Translations under genes and position numbers: made by a program
The notes under the pieces: model-generated
Database searches by the model: none
Told to the model about the DNA's origin: nothing
The model's input: the letters and a program-made list of their open reading frames with translations, nothing else
In this document: positions 33,536 through 42,757 of the stretch, piece by piece
How positions within the stretch are numbered: the stretch's first letter is position 1
Layout: every line of letters starts with the position of its first letter
Assembly: GCF_013170845.1 (NCBI RefSeq)
Contig: NZ_CP033367.1
Span: forward strand, 2,295,001 to 2,359,000
DNA length: 64,000 nucleotides
Origin: Mesorhizobium loti R88b
Lineage (GTDB): Bacteria; Pseudomonadota; Alphaproteobacteria; Rhizobiales; Rhizobiaceae
Reading direction: 5' to 3'

Positions 33536-34765
33536 TCAGGGCGTGGCGACCGTCGCTGTGCCGTCGGCCGCCGCGGTGGCTGCCGGGCTTGCCTTCGGCG
33601 GCCAGGAGAAATCGTCGGCGCGGCCGGGGTAAGCCTCCGGCGCCTTGCCCTCGATCACCAGTTTTTCTCCGGGCAAGTCCGGATTGGCTTTGACCGGCGG
33701 TTCGGCGCCGAGCAATTCGGTGCCGCCGTCGAGTGCCGGATCACTGAGCAGCATGGGCGCGGTGCGGTCGATGACGATTGGTGCTGCGGCCGGCGCCGGC
33801 GCTTCGACGGGCGCGCCGGCTGGGGCGGTCGAAGGCGCCAGGCTTCCCGGCGCGGCCAGGCCCAGGATCTTGGCCAGCGGCTTTTCGGTATAGAAGGCGA
33901 GCTTGCGCTTGCCGGCTGTCGACACGTTGATGCCGTCATCGGCGCGCAGCCGCACCGGCTGGCCGTTCATGTCGGGGCCGCTGGTAATGAAGGCGCCGTT
34001 CTCGTCAACAAAGCCGTCCCAGACATCGACGAATTCGCCGCCATGGCCTTCGGCGGCCTTGTGGTAGATGTCGTTGAAGGCCAGCATGTCGGAGGTCATC
34101 TTCGGCACCCGGAATGCCGGCATGCCGACCCACAGGAATGGCACCTTGGCGGTGGCGATGGCCTTGCCGAATTCGTCGGTGCGGCGCTCATATTCCTTGG
34201 TCCAGTTCTCGGATCGAGGCTGCTCGCGCACATCCCCCACCTTCATCTGCTGGCGATCGTTGGAGCCCAGCATGACGACGACGGCGGCTGGTTTTTCGGT
34301 CTCGATCAACGATTTGATCTGTTCTGGCCAGTTGTAGAAATCATCGCGCACGAAGCCCGACGAGCCATTGGAGCGAACAACGATCCTGACGGCTGGGTTG
34401 TCGGCAAAGGCGGTGTCCAGGCCCTCGGCGAGACCGGACGCCATGAAGTCGCCGACGACCAGAACAGTGTGGGCGTCCGGTGCCTTCTCAACGATTGGCG
34501 TCTGTGGCTCGGCGGGCGCGCGTGGGGCCTTGGGTTTGCGCGGCTTTGGCTTGGCCTTCAGGACGTCGAGCGGCGGCTCGACCCGTTCGCTGCGGCGTGG
34601 AAACAGAAGGTCGCGCAACGACCAGCCACGATTTTGTTGCGGCTGTTCCTGCGCCATGGCCGGCACATGGAAGGTGCCCGCCACGGCAATAGCGAGCACG
34701 GCGATGGCCAGAACAAGCACCGGCATGCGACGAACGAGCGTCCCAATGCGCTTAGCCCAGACCAA
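33536..34765 (-). CDS. DUF459 SGNH-hydrolase-like periplasmic protein
   Basis: 409 residues. It starts with TTG 34765 under a strong AGGGAGG; the nearby ATG (34769) is out of frame and stops after five codons. A membrane anchor or uncleaved signal (residues 14-38) is followed by a Pro/Lys linker and then the SGNH-like domain: block I VVGDFMASGLAEGL, block III VVMLGSNDRQQM, and a late D-G-N stretch. The block I Ser is present. The tail after residue 310 is Pro/Ala-rich. DUF459 proteins are periplasmic hydrolases of unknown substrate, possibly acting on cell-envelope glycans; it lies beside a lytic transglycosylase gene, 28 bases away. Confidence 0.85.
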   Translation of the reverse strand: MVWAKRIGTLVRRMPVLVLAIAVLAIAVAGTFHVPAMAQEQPQQNRGWSLRDLLFPRRSERVEPPLDVLKAKPKPRKPKAPRAPAEPQTPIVEKAPDAHTVLVVGDFMASGLAEGLDTAFADNPAVRIVVRSNGSSGFVRDDFYNWPEQIKSLIETEKPAAVVVMLGSNDRQQMKVGDVREQPRSENWTKEYERRTDEFGKAIATAKVPFLWVGMPAFRVPKMTSDMLAFNDIYHKAAEGHGGEFVDVWDGFVDENGAFITSGPDMNGQPVRLRADDGINVSTAGKRKLAFYTEKPLAKILGLAAPGSLAPSTAPAGAPVEAPAPAAAPIVIDRTAPMLLSDPALDGGTELLGAEPPVKANPDLPGEKLVIEGKAPEAYPGRADDFSWPPKASPAATAAADGTATVATP

Positions 34766-34793
34766 ACATTTCCTCCCTAGTCCGTAACAGGCC

Positions 34794-36017
34794 CTATTTC
34801 TTCCTGAGCCATTTGAGCACTTCCATGCTCGGATACCCGTCCTGGGTCAAGCCGACCTTCGCCTGATAGGTCATGATGGCTGTTTTCGTGCCGTCACCGA
34901 TCTTGCCGTCGAACTTGCCGTCATAAAGGCCGTGCTGCGAAAGCCGCTGCTGCAGCTCCTGCCTTTCCTCGAAGGAGAGCTTGGTGAACGGCCGCTGCCA
35001 ATCCTGCACGAGGCCGCTGCCACCGGCGATCTCGTCGGCGAGAAGGCCAACGGCGAGGGCATATTTGTCGGCGTTGTTGTAAGCCTTGATGACGGAGAAA
35101 TTCCTGACCATCAGGAAGGCTGGCCCGCCACGGCCATCCGGCACCTTCAGCGTGGCCTTGTCGGTGAGGTTCTTGAACGGCTTGCCGTTTGCCCTGGCGA
35201 CGCCGAGTGCCTGCCATTGCGCGATCGTCTTCGATCCGGCGGGCAACTTGCCGGCCGGCAAGGTGACTTCATAACCCCAGGTCTTGCCGGCCTGCCAGCC
35301 ATTCTTCTTCAACAGATTGGCTGATGTCGCCAGCGCGTCGGGGATGGAATTCCAGATGTCGCGCTTACCGTTGCCGTCCATGTCGACGGCATAGTGCTGG
35401 TAGCTGGTGGGGATGAACTGGGTCTGGCCCATGGCGCCGGCCCAGGATCCGCTGAGGTGGCTTTCGTCGATGTCACCGGTTTGCAGGATCTTCAGCGCCG
35501 CAACCAGCTGGGTGCGGGCATATTTCGACCGCTTGGGGTCGCCATAGGCCAGTGTCGCCAGCGAACGCACGACATTGCGCATGATGTCGTCGCGCTTGAG
35601 GATTTCGCCATAGTTCGATTCCATCGACCAGATGGCCAGCAGAATGTAGCGGTCGACGCCGAACCTGGCCTCGATCTTGTCCAGCCATGGTTTCCATTTC
35701 TTGGCCATCTGCTGGCCGACGGCGATGGACTGGTCGTGGACGCGGTTGTCGAAATAATCCCAGGCGGGAGCTGTGAATTCAGGCTGCGTGCGCGCCTTGT
35801 CGAGCACCACGGGGTCGGGGTCCTTGATGTCCCGGAAAGCCTGGTCGTAAACGGCGCCGGAAACGCCGGCCGCCACCGCGGTGGCACGGAAACCGGCGAC
35901 CCATTGCCGGAAACCGGCATCGGCGAAAGCCGGCCCGGCAGGCATCAGCAGAGCGAGCGAGAGGCTGGCTGCCGTCATGACGCTGGTAAAAATTTTTGCG
36001 GCATTGCGAACGGACAT
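34794..36017 (-). CDS. Lytic murein transglycosylase (MltB-type) with peptidoglycan-binding domain
   Basis: 407 residues from ATG 36017 (GGAGG about 6 bases ahead; a longer start at 36050 is not supported). Signal peptide through GPAFA. The MltB-like catalytic domain has Glu in WSMESNYGEI and GAMGQTQFIPTSY. A C-terminal peptidoglycan-binding repeat (LQQRLSQHGLYDGKFDGKIG) covers the last 60 residues. It cleaves the MurNAc-GlcNAc bond with formation of 1,6-anhydroMurNAc in the periplasm. It is followed at 28 bases by the DUF459 gene, likely one transcript. Confidence 0.93.
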   Translation of the reverse strand: MSVRNAAKIFTSVMTAASLSLALLMPAGPAFADAGFRQWVAGFRATAVAAGVSGAVYDQAFRDIKDPDPVVLDKARTQPEFTAPAWDYFDNRVHDQSIAVGQQMAKKWKPWLDKIEARFGVDRYILLAIWSMESNYGEILKRDDIMRNVVRSLATLAYGDPKRSKYARTQLVAALKILQTGDIDESHLSGSWAGAMGQTQFIPTSYQHYAVDMDGNGKRDIWNSIPDALATSANLLKKNGWQAGKTWGYEVTLPAGKLPAGSKTIAQWQALGVARANGKPFKNLTDKATLKVPDGRGGPAFLMVRNFSVIKAYNNADKYALAVGLLADEIAGGSGLVQDWQRPFTKLSFEERQELQQRLSQHGLYDGKFDGKIGDGTKTAIMTYQAKVGLTQDGYPSMEVLKWLRKK

Positions 36018-36228
36018 CTTTTCCTCCTTCTCTGTCTCAGGAAAGACCATTCATCGCCGAACCGGGTTAGGAATTAGTTTACCATAGGTGTCGCCTGGAA
36101 CGAAAAGACACCTCGATGCTTTAACCGGTGGAAGTTTCCCTTACCCGCTCCACTAATCTTCAATTCCGGCGTGAAAATGTCGCGAGACAGGGATTGCGGA
36201 GCCGGCCAGCAAACGGATAATTGAAAGC

Positions 36229-37134
36229 ATGAAGAGAGTTCGCAAGGCAGTTTTCCCGGTCGCCGGTCTCGGCACGCGGTTCCTCCCAGCCACCAAGGCT
36301 GTTCCCAAGGAGATGCTGACCGTCGTCGACCGTCCGGTCATCCAGTATGTGGTGGATGAGGCACGCGAGGCCGGCATCGAGCATTTCATCTTCGTGACCG
36401 GCCGCAACAAGGCGGTCATCGAGGACCATTTCGATATCCAGTTCGAGCTCTACGATACGCTGGCACAGCGCGGCAAGGACGAGCAGCTTGCCCGCCTGCA
36501 GCGGCTGCAGCCGGCGCCCGGGCAGACCAGCTTCACTCGCCAGCAGGTACCGATGGGGCTTGGCCATGCCGTCTGGTGCGCACGCGAACTGGTTGGCGAC
36601 GAGCCCTTCGCACTGTTGTTGCCCGACATGATCATGCAGTCCGAAAAGAGCTGCATGAAGTCGATGGTCGAGCTCTACGAGGAAACCGGCAACAACATCA
36701 TCGCCGTGCAAGAATGCGACCCGGCCGAGGCCCACAAATACGGCATCGTCGGCCGTGGCGAGGACACGCATCACGGCTTCCGCATCACCGAGATGGTGGA
36801 GAAGCCGAAGACCGGCACGGCGCCGTCCAACCTCTACATCAACGGCCGCTACATCCTGCAGCCCGAGATCTTCAAGATCCTCGAAGGCCAGGAAAAGGGC
36901 GCCGGCAACGAAATCCAGCTCACCGACGCCATGCTGAAGCTGGAAAAGCAGCAGGCCTTCTACGGCTACCACTATCAGGGCCGCACCTTCGACTGCGGCT
37001 CGCCGGAAGGGTTTGTCGAGGCCAATGTCGCCTTTGCGTTGTGGCGCAGCGACATGAACGAGAACATGGCTGGCGTCATCCGCACGCTTCTTGACGAGAT
37101 GAAGCCATCGGAGCGCCGTGGGGCCGCCTTCTAA
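36229..37134 (+). CDS. galU: UTP-glucose-1-phosphate uridylyltransferase
   Basis: 301 residues. The nucleotide-binding start [25 protein letters not shown] is present, as are GLGHAVWCA and [18 protein letters not shown]. It makes UDP-glucose for exopolysaccharide, lipopolysaccharide and cyclic glucan. Full length. The stop codon is part of the left terminal repeat of an intergenic element (37133-37304), so transcription probably ends in that structure. The 211-base upstream gap has a 7-bp inverted repeat (AGGTGTC/GACACCT, 36086-36113) and no clear promoter. Confidence 0.97.
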   Translation: MKRVRKAVFPVAGLGTRFLPATKAVPKEMLTVVDRPVIQYVVDEAREAGIEHFIFVTGRNKAVIEDHFDIQFELYDTLAQRGKDEQLARLQRLQPAPGQTSFTRQQVPMGLGHAVWCARELVGDEPFALLLPDMIMQSEKSCMKSMVELYEETGNNIIAVQECDPAEAHKYGIVGRGEDTHHGFRITEMVEKPKTGTAPSNLYINGRYILQPEIFKILEGQEKGAGNEIQLTDAMLKLEKQQAFYGYHYQGRTFDCGSPEGFVEANVAFALWRSDMNENMAGVIRTLLDEMKPSERRGAAF

Positions 37135-37304
37135 GGATGTGCTGATATTCAGGTGATGCCGGCCTGCGAATGGCGGCTTCCTGCGCTTCCCCGTTCTAAT
37201 GCGTCGCATTAGAACTGTGCTCACGTACCCAAAAGTACGCTCCGCTCCGGTTCTCGCAATCCACCATTCTCGGCGCGGCCTGACCTGAATCTCAACACAT
37301 CCTT
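37133..37304. mobile_element. 172-bp MITE-like/palindromic intergenic element
   Basis: The ends are imperfect terminal inverted repeats: AAGGATGTGCTGATATTCAG at the left and, reading in from the right, AAGGATGTGTTGAGATTCAG, with about 38 of the first 48 positions agreeing. In the middle is a perfect palindrome GTTCTAATGCG-T-CGCATTAGAAC (37193-37215), and a CGTAC/GTACG hairpin follows. It has no coding capacity. The left end overlaps the galU stop codon. It looks like a small non-autonomous repeat of rhizobial genomes, and can fold into a long hairpin between galU and the convergent beta-barrel gene. Confidence 0.65.
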
Positions 37305-37325
37305 GGCGTGTTGGTGCACAACTCC

Positions 37326-39131
37326 TCAGCGCTGCACCTTCAAGCCTAGATATATGCTGTTGGCGGTGTAGTCGCGGCCGGGCAAATTGCTGGTCAGTTT
37401 TTCGGTTCTCACCCGGGTGGTGAGACCGGCATAGCGGTTCAGCCACCAGGTGAGGCCGGCTTCGGCGCTCAAGATCTGGTCATGGCCATCGATGCCGACA
37501 TAGTGGCGCCAGTCGAGGCCGAGAGCAGCGTTTGCGGTCAGATTGGCTCGGATTATCCGCTCGCCCGTCAGGCGACCGGAGTAGAGAATGTCGCCGCTTT
37601 CTCCCGAAGTGGTCGTGGTTTCGACGGTGGTCTTGCCGGTCAGGCCGATCGTGGTGCCGCGCTCCGGCGACCATTTGAGGTCGGCGTTGACGGTGGCGCC
37701 CGAAATCGCCTCCAGGCTGTTGTCGTCGATGGCTTCCCTAAGCCAGCCGGCCGAGAATTCGCCCGACAGCTTCTCACCCATGTCGAGTTGCAGGCCGGCG
37801 CGGGCGCCGAGGCGTTTCGAGGAGCGTTCGAAGCCTTCATTGTCGATGCGCTGATCATAGGTCCGGCGACCGACCTCGATTTCGCTGAACGGGGTGAGGG
37901 CCGGTGAGATCTCGTAACCGGCGCGCAAGGTCGCCGTGTAGAGCGTGTTGTCCTGGTCCTTCTGCGACAGCGTGGTGCCGTCCGAAAGCTTGGCGTCGCT
38001 GTAGAAGTCGTGCGAGACCGCGCCGGTCAACGTGTACTGCATCTTGCCGACCGCCTTTTCGACGCCGAGGCTGCCGTCGATTGTCTGCCGCAGCGGCTGC
38101 GTGCTGACACCGGCGATGGCATCGGGTGAAGACGCGGATTCCGGCACGGCTTCGTAGCCGAGCTTGGCGATGGCGCGCAGCTCATTGTCGAGGTCGACAT
38201 TGAGCTGGCCCTCGATGCGGCCTTGCGCATCGTGGACCGGGTAGCCCGACACGGTTTCGCGGAAAATGCCATAACCATCGATGGTGGCGGAGTTTTCGCG
38301 CCAGTCGGAAATAGCGGTAAAACGCAACGCCGTCTCGGACAGCAATGCCGAGGTGCCGGCACTGCTCGAATCGCCGTTCGTCGTGGCGGTCAGGCCCTGT
38401 TCGATCGTCGGCCGGATGACGAAGGAGCCCCATTTGACGCCGGTGGCGGCGAAGGGATCCTCCTCGGCTTTCTTGTTCTGCCCTTCGATGGCGGCGGTGC
38501 GCTCCGCGCCGGGGTCGAGTTTCTGCCTGTCAGCGCTGTCGACGGTCAGCGCACGGCGGTTGGCCGTCTCCTCATCCGTGTCGGTCGTACCGGCAGCGTC
38601 CGTCGTGGAGGCGGTCGTTGAAGCGGTGGTATCGGTGGTTGCAGCCGTCGTCTTTTTCTTCTTTTTCGACTTGTCGGCCGCCTTGGTGCCAGCCTTGGTC
38701 TTGTCCTGATCCGCTGCGTTCTGCCCGGTCGTCGAAGGGCGGCGCCGGGGTTTGGGCGGCGTCGGATTGTCGGTGGCGGTGTCGTCGGTCGCCTGCGGCG
38801 GATCGAAGATGCTGCCGGCGGCGGTCGCGGCATCAGTGTTCGTGTCGTCAGGGACAGCACCGGCACTGGCCGGCAAATAGGTGCGCGGCGGCGTGTTGTC
38901 GGTCGCGGCATCGGCCGGTGCCTGCTGGCCCTGGGCGGCAAGTGCGAGCTGCCTTGCCTTGCGCTGCTGGTCGGACAGGATCGCCGATTCCGAAACCTCG
39001 CCACGCAGCTCGGTTTCCTGGGCATGAAGGGCGCCCGGGCGCAGCAAGGCAAGCATGCTGGTCGCCAGCAACAAGGCGCATACCGCCTTGCCCCGTCGTC
39101 CTGTTGATTTTTCTGGCTGGGCCCCGGACAT
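37326..39131 (-). CDS. Outer-membrane beta-barrel protein (BBP2_2-like porin family)
   Basis: 601 residues from ATG 39131. Signal peptide ends GALHAQ. Residues about 30-240 are a low-complexity region rich in Ala, Thr, Asp and Pro with a patch of five lysines, followed by a repeat-rich barrel of alternating polar/aromatic strands (YTATLRAGYEISPALTPFSE, LSAEAGLTWWLNRYAGLT) to the C-terminus at GLKVQR, as in the putative beta-barrel porin 2 family. Probably in the outer membrane, with the disordered part in the periplasm. An upstream in-frame start at 39305 would overlap the opposite gene's promoter region. A TTAACCAT motif is 58-65 bases upstream. Function unknown. Confidence 0.8.
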   Translation of the reverse strand: MSGAQPEKSTGRRGKAVCALLLATSMLALLRPGALHAQETELRGEVSESAILSDQQRKARQLALAAQGQQAPADAATDNTPPRTYLPASAGAVPDDTNTDAATAAGSIFDPPQATDDTATDNPTPPKPRRRPSTTGQNAADQDKTKAGTKAADKSKKKKKTTAATTDTTASTTASTTDAAGTTDTDEETANRRALTVDSADRQKLDPGAERTAAIEGQNKKAEEDPFAATGVKWGSFVIRPTIEQGLTATTNGDSSSAGTSALLSETALRFTAISDWRENSATIDGYGIFRETVSGYPVHDAQGRIEGQLNVDLDNELRAIAKLGYEAVPESASSPDAIAGVSTQPLRQTIDGSLGVEKAVGKMQYTLTGAVSHDFYSDAKLSDGTTLSQKDQDNTLYTATLRAGYEISPALTPFSEIEVGRRTYDQRIDNEGFERSSKRLGARAGLQLDMGEKLSGEFSAGWLREAIDDNSLEAISGATVNADLKWSPERGTTIGLTGKTTVETTTTSGESGDILYSGRLTGERIIRANLTANAALGLDWRHYVGIDGHDQILSAEAGLTWWLNRYAGLTTRVRTEKLTSNLPGRDYTANSIYLGLKVQR

Positions 39132-39188
39132 CGCCACCACTGCTTGCGCGGCGCTATGCGCGCCATACTTACCGAACCGTAAATGGGG

Positions 39189-39196
39189 ATGGTTAA
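39189..39196 (-). promoter_or_regulatory. CtrA half-site-like motif upstream of the beta-barrel gene
   Basis: TTAACCAT on the minus strand inside CCGTTAACCATCC, identical over 13 bases to the site before cpdR. It is in the 198-base region between this gene and the divergent isomerase gene. Confidence 0.4.
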
Positions 39197-39379
39197 CGGA
39201 GGGTTGAGGCGGCCGCCGTTCGGCCTTCAAAAGCCGGTTTCGCAATGGAATCATGCGGCCTTCATCAGGCTTGTTGTCCTCAGCCTGGTCGTTGCCCCAA
39301 TTCATCGCGCGGTTTGGACGACTTCCCTATGGCCATTTCTGTTGGACAGCGCGCCGGCAAAGCGCTAATCGCATCCCCC

Positions 39380-40381
39380 ATGCATGCGAAATCGCTCGAC
39401 AAGAAGCCCTCGGACAAGCAAGCCTCGATCGCTTCGGCGCTGAGAACCGTGGCAACCGAGCAGGCCGGGATCGCCGCCCTTGCCGAAGCGCTCGAGAACG
39501 GACTGGCCGCGCCTTTCGCGCAGGCCGTCGAGATGATCTCGAACATCGAAGGCCGGCTGATCGTCACCGGCGTCGGCAAAAGCGGCCATATCGGCTCGAA
39601 GATCGCCGCGACGCTGGCTTCGACGGGCACACCGGCCTTTTTCGTCCATCCCGTCGAGGCCAACCATGGCGATCTCGGCATGATCGCCAAGGACGATGCC
39701 ATCATCGCCATGTCGTGGTCGGGCGAAAGCCTCGAGCTCAAGGGCATCATCGCCTATTCCAGGCGCTTCTCCATTCCGCTTATCGCCATCACCGCGGGGG
39801 AGACATCGGCGCTGGCGCGTGCGGCCGACGTGGTGCTGCTTTTGCCGCGCACCCCGGAGGCCTGCCCGCACGGCCTGGCGCCAACGACATCGACGCTGCT
39901 GCAACTGGTCATCGGCGATGCGCTGGCGATCGCGCTGCTCGAGGCGCGCGGCTTCACGCCGGACCATTTCCGTACCTTCCATCCCGGCGGCCAGCTCGGC
40001 GCCAACCTGACGCTGGTCTCCGAGATCATGCGGGTCGGTGACCAGATTCCGCTAGCGCTTCTCGGCACTAAGATGCCGGAAGCGGTCATGACGCTGTCGC
40101 AGAAGAAGGTCGGCTGCGTCCTGATCGTCGACACCAAAGGCGAATTGGCCGGGATCATCACCGACGGCGATGTCGCGCGCAACCTGCACCGCCACCTGGC
40201 CGACGTCACCGTCGACGAGGTGATGACCCGCACGCCCAAGACGGTCGACCCGCAAACGCTTGCGGGTACGGCGATCGCGCTGCTCAACGAGCACAATATT
40301 GGCGCGCTGGTGGTGACCAGGAACAATATGCCGCTGGGCGTCGTGCATTTCCACGATTTGCTGCGCATCGGCGCTGCTTAG
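39380..40381 (+). CDS. kdsD: KpsF/GutQ-family D-arabinose-5-phosphate isomerase (KdsD)
   Basis: 333 residues from ATG 39380. The N-terminal SIS domain has RLIVTGVGKSGHIGSKIAATL and MSWSGESLELKGII; two CBS domains follow (about residues 205-325). It converts ribulose-5-phosphate to arabinose-5-phosphate, the first step of Kdo synthesis for lipopolysaccharide. Start is uncertain: ATG 39329 and 39245 are in frame, none has a good ribosome site, and 39380 is chosen because the leader before it has poor codon use. Confidence 0.9.
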   Translation: MHAKSLDKKPSDKQASIASALRTVATEQAGIAALAEALENGLAAPFAQAVEMISNIEGRLIVTGVGKSGHIGSKIAATLASTGTPAFFVHPVEANHGDLGMIAKDDAIIAMSWSGESLELKGIIAYSRRFSIPLIAITAGETSALARAADVVLLLPRTPEACPHGLAPTTSTLLQLVIGDALAIALLEARGFTPDHFRTFHPGGQLGANLTLVSEIMRVGDQIPLALLGTKMPEAVMTLSQKKVGCVLIVDTKGELAGIITDGDVARNLHRHLADVTVDEVMTRTPKTVDPQTLAGTAIALLNEHNIGALVVTRNNMPLGVVHFHDLLRIGAA

Positions 40382-40475
40382 CCTGACGCACCTCTGAACG
40401 GCTTGATTCCACCTGTTGCGATCGGCAATGTTTGCTTGCAAAACTCTAGCTTGCGATTGCCGTTGAAGAGGTCGG

Positions 40476-41156
40476 ATGTTCTCCAGCTTGATCGAAAGAT
40501 TTCGTCGGCAGCCGGACCTTGGTCGTCCACTTCGGCGTGGAGAAGTGTTGGGCGACATTGTCGCAGCAGCACTGGAAGGCAAGCTCCCGCCTGATTTACA
40601 ACGAGTAGGCGATCTGTCCTGGGTTGGAAGTTCGACAGATCACATCCGTTACCTGCTGAAATTTCAGGCGATGAAAGGGATGACTTTCTCTGCCTGTTGG
40701 GGCCTCTCGATCGACTTTGTTCCGATTTTCAGAGGCGGAAGACTTCGCTGGAAGAGAACGGCGAAGTCGGCAAATTTTGATCTCTGTATCGATCCGATCG
40801 ACTCATCAGGGCGGATCCCTGGCTGGTGCTCGTTCTACAGCAATGATCGCGACGATCGAGTTGAACGCACTGCTTTGAAGGTGCTCAATGCGGCACGACG
40901 AGACTGGTCCGACGTCACCGCGTTAAAGGACGTTGCGGATAGTTTCGAACGACGATCGAAGAAAGAGTCTCGGCGGTTTTCGTTGGAGAACTATGTGCAA
41001 ACGGACCTCGCATGGGGATTGGTCCTCGTCGCGCTCGGAGAGGCGGACAGGGGCCAGAGCCACCTCGATGCGTATTGCGAGAGGTTTGCTGTTGCGCAGG
41101 ACGATATCGTCCTGATGAAAGCAAAAAGCGAAGCGGCCGCAATCGCCACCGGGTGA
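40476..41156 (+). CDS. Hypothetical protein
   Basis: 226 residues that I do not recognise. No signal peptide or membrane helix; mixed alpha/beta with many Arg, Asp and Trp (DFVPIFRGGRLRWKR, FYSNDRDDRVERTAL), ending in helices. AGAGG lies shortly before ATG 40476. The codon use and base composition are less GC-biased than in the flanking kdsD and nfeD genes. It stands alone on the plus strand and might be an accessory gene. Confidence 0.7.
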   Translation: MFSSLIERFRRQPDLGRPLRRGEVLGDIVAAALEGKLPPDLQRVGDLSWVGSSTDHIRYLLKFQAMKGMTFSACWGLSIDFVPIFRGGRLRWKRTAKSANFDLCIDPIDSSGRIPGWCSFYSNDRDDRVERTALKVLNAARRDWSDVTALKDVADSFERRSKKESRRFSLENYVQTDLAWGLVLVALGEADRGQSHLDAYCERFAVAQDDIVLMKAKSEAAAIATG

Positions 41157-41200
41157 CATTTCCAGCCACCCCCAGATTTCCTCGAACGGATTCTCCGATA

Positions 41201-41665
41201 TCAGACCCGTTCCACCGTCAGTTCCAGATCGGTATCGGCGGCTGCGGTGACCCGCACCTGTGTGCCGGCTGGCAGGTCCGGGCCGGCAACGCGCCATAGC
41301 GTGTCGCCGAGCTTGATGCGGCCGCGGCCGTCCTTGATCGGTTCGGCGAGCGTCGCCATCCTGCCGACCATCTGTGCGCCGCGCCGGTTGAGCAGCGGCT
41401 GGTCCGTCGGATCATTGCGACTGCCGACCACCCTCTTGCCGACATAGGCCGAGACCAGCGACAGAACCAGAAAGGCGAGGACCTGAACCTGCCAGGTCCA
41501 GATCGCCGCATCCCAGATCAGCAGCGACACAGCGCCGATGATGAGCGCCGCGATGCCGATCCAGAGCATGAAGATGCCGGGTGCTATGACTTCCATCACC
41601 AGCAGGACAAAGCCCAGAACCATCCAGTTCCAGGGGCCGAGTTCGGAAACGATGCGGTCGAGCAT
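41201..41665 (-). CDS. NfeD-family membrane protein
   Basis: 154 residues: two to three membrane helices in the first 80 residues and a C-terminal OB-fold (GRMATLAEPIKDGRGRIKLGDTLWRVAG) characteristic of NfeD1b. NfeD proteins are encoded with band-7/stomatin proteins, which they are thought to assist in membrane-domain organisation or quality control. It starts 20 bases after the band-7 gene stop, in one operon. Confidence 0.93.
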   Translation of the reverse strand: MLDRIVSELGPWNWMVLGFVLLVMEVIAPGIFMLWIGIAALIIGAVSLLIWDAAIWTWQVQVLAFLVLSLVSAYVGKRVVGSRNDPTDQPLLNRRGAQMVGRMATLAEPIKDGRGRIKLGDTLWRVAGPDLPAGTQVRVTAAADTDLELTVERV

Positions 41666-41685
41666 GGGAATGTACCCCTATGATC

Positions 41686-42636
41686 TCAGTTGTCGCTCGG
41701 ACGTACGACCGGCGGGCGGGCGGTCTGGCGCTGCGCGCCGGTCGTGCCTTCGCTGCGGAAGACCTCCTTGGCGATCTCGCCGATGCCGCCAAGCGAGCCG
41801 ATCAGCGACGACGCCTCGAAGGGCATCAGCACGATCTTGCTGTTGGTGGCGGTGCCGATCCTGCCGAGCGCTTCGGTGTATTTCAGCGCCACGAAGTAAT
41901 TCAGCGCTTGCACGTCACCCTTGGAAATCGCTTCCGACACCACCTGCGTGGCGCGGGCTTCGGCCTCGGCGGAACGTTCGCGCGCTTCGGCGTCACGGAA
42001 TGCGGCTTCCTTGCGGCCTTCGGCCTCGAGGATCTGCGACTGCTTGAGACCTTCGGCGGCCAGGATCTGCGCACGCTTGTTACGCTCGGCGGTCATCTGG
42101 CGGCCCATCGATTCGATGAGGTTGGCCGGCGGGTTGATGTCCTTGATCTCGACGCGGGTGATCTTGATGCCCCACGGATGCGCCGCCTCGTCGACAACCC
42201 GCAGCAGGCGCTCGTTGATGGCGTCGCGGTTCGACAGCAACTCGTCGAGGTCCATCGAGCCCATGACGGTACGGATGTTGGTCATCGTCAGGTTGAGGAT
42301 GGCGTTCTGCAGTCCGGACACCTGGTAGGCGGCTTGCGCTGCGTTGAGGATCTGGAAGAAGGCGATGCCGTCAACGCCGACAATGGCGTTGTCGCGGGTG
42401 ATGATCTCCTGGCTCGGAACGTCGAGCACCTGTTCCATCATGTTCATCTTGGCGCCAATGCGGTCGACGAACGGGAAGATGAAATTGAGGCCTGGGCTCA
42501 GTGTCTTGGTGTAACGGCCAAAACGCTCCACCGTATAATTGTAGCCTTGCGGAATAGTCCTGATGCCTTTGATGAGAAGCACCAGTACCAGAAGCGCAAG
42601 TGCACCAATCGCAATATCAAAACCACTGAAACCCAT
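41686..42636 (-). CDS. qmcA: SPFH/band-7 membrane protein (QmcA/stomatin-like)
   Basis: 316 residues from ATG 42636 (GAGGGAG 8 bases ahead). One N-terminal membrane helix is followed by the SPFH domain ([33 protein letters not shown]), a coiled-coil rich in Glu/Ala (residues about 180-250: [20 protein letters not shown]) and a hydrophobic C-terminal segment. These proteins oligomerise in ordered membrane regions and are linked to FtsH-type protein quality control. Cotranscribed with the NfeD gene. Confidence 0.95.
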   Translation of the reverse strand: MGFSGFDIAIGALALLVLVLLIKGIRTIPQGYNYTVERFGRYTKTLSPGLNFIFPFVDRIGAKMNMMEQVLDVPSQEIITRDNAIVGVDGIAFFQILNAAQAAYQVSGLQNAILNLTMTNIRTVMGSMDLDELLSNRDAINERLLRVVDEAAHPWGIKITRVEIKDINPPANLIESMGRQMTAERNKRAQILAAEGLKQSQILEAEGRKEAAFRDAEARERSAEAEARATQVVSEAISKGDVQALNYFVALKYTEALGRIGTATNSKIVLMPFEASSLIGSLGGIGEIAKEVFRSEGTTGAQRQTARPPVVRPSDN

Positions 42637-42757
42637 TTGGCTCTCCCTCGGACGCAAGCCGCGCGAGCCATTCCCGCACAACCGGCTTCACCAAAGACTT
42701 AAGTGTGTTTCAGCAGCGTTACAATCAGGTGATGAGGGATTGTTTGCAGGATTGCAA

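Noticed and set aside
36086..36113. AGGTGTC/GACACCT inverted repeat upstream of galU
   Set aside because: Seven pairs around a 14-base loop is weak, with no supporting promoter or terminator features.
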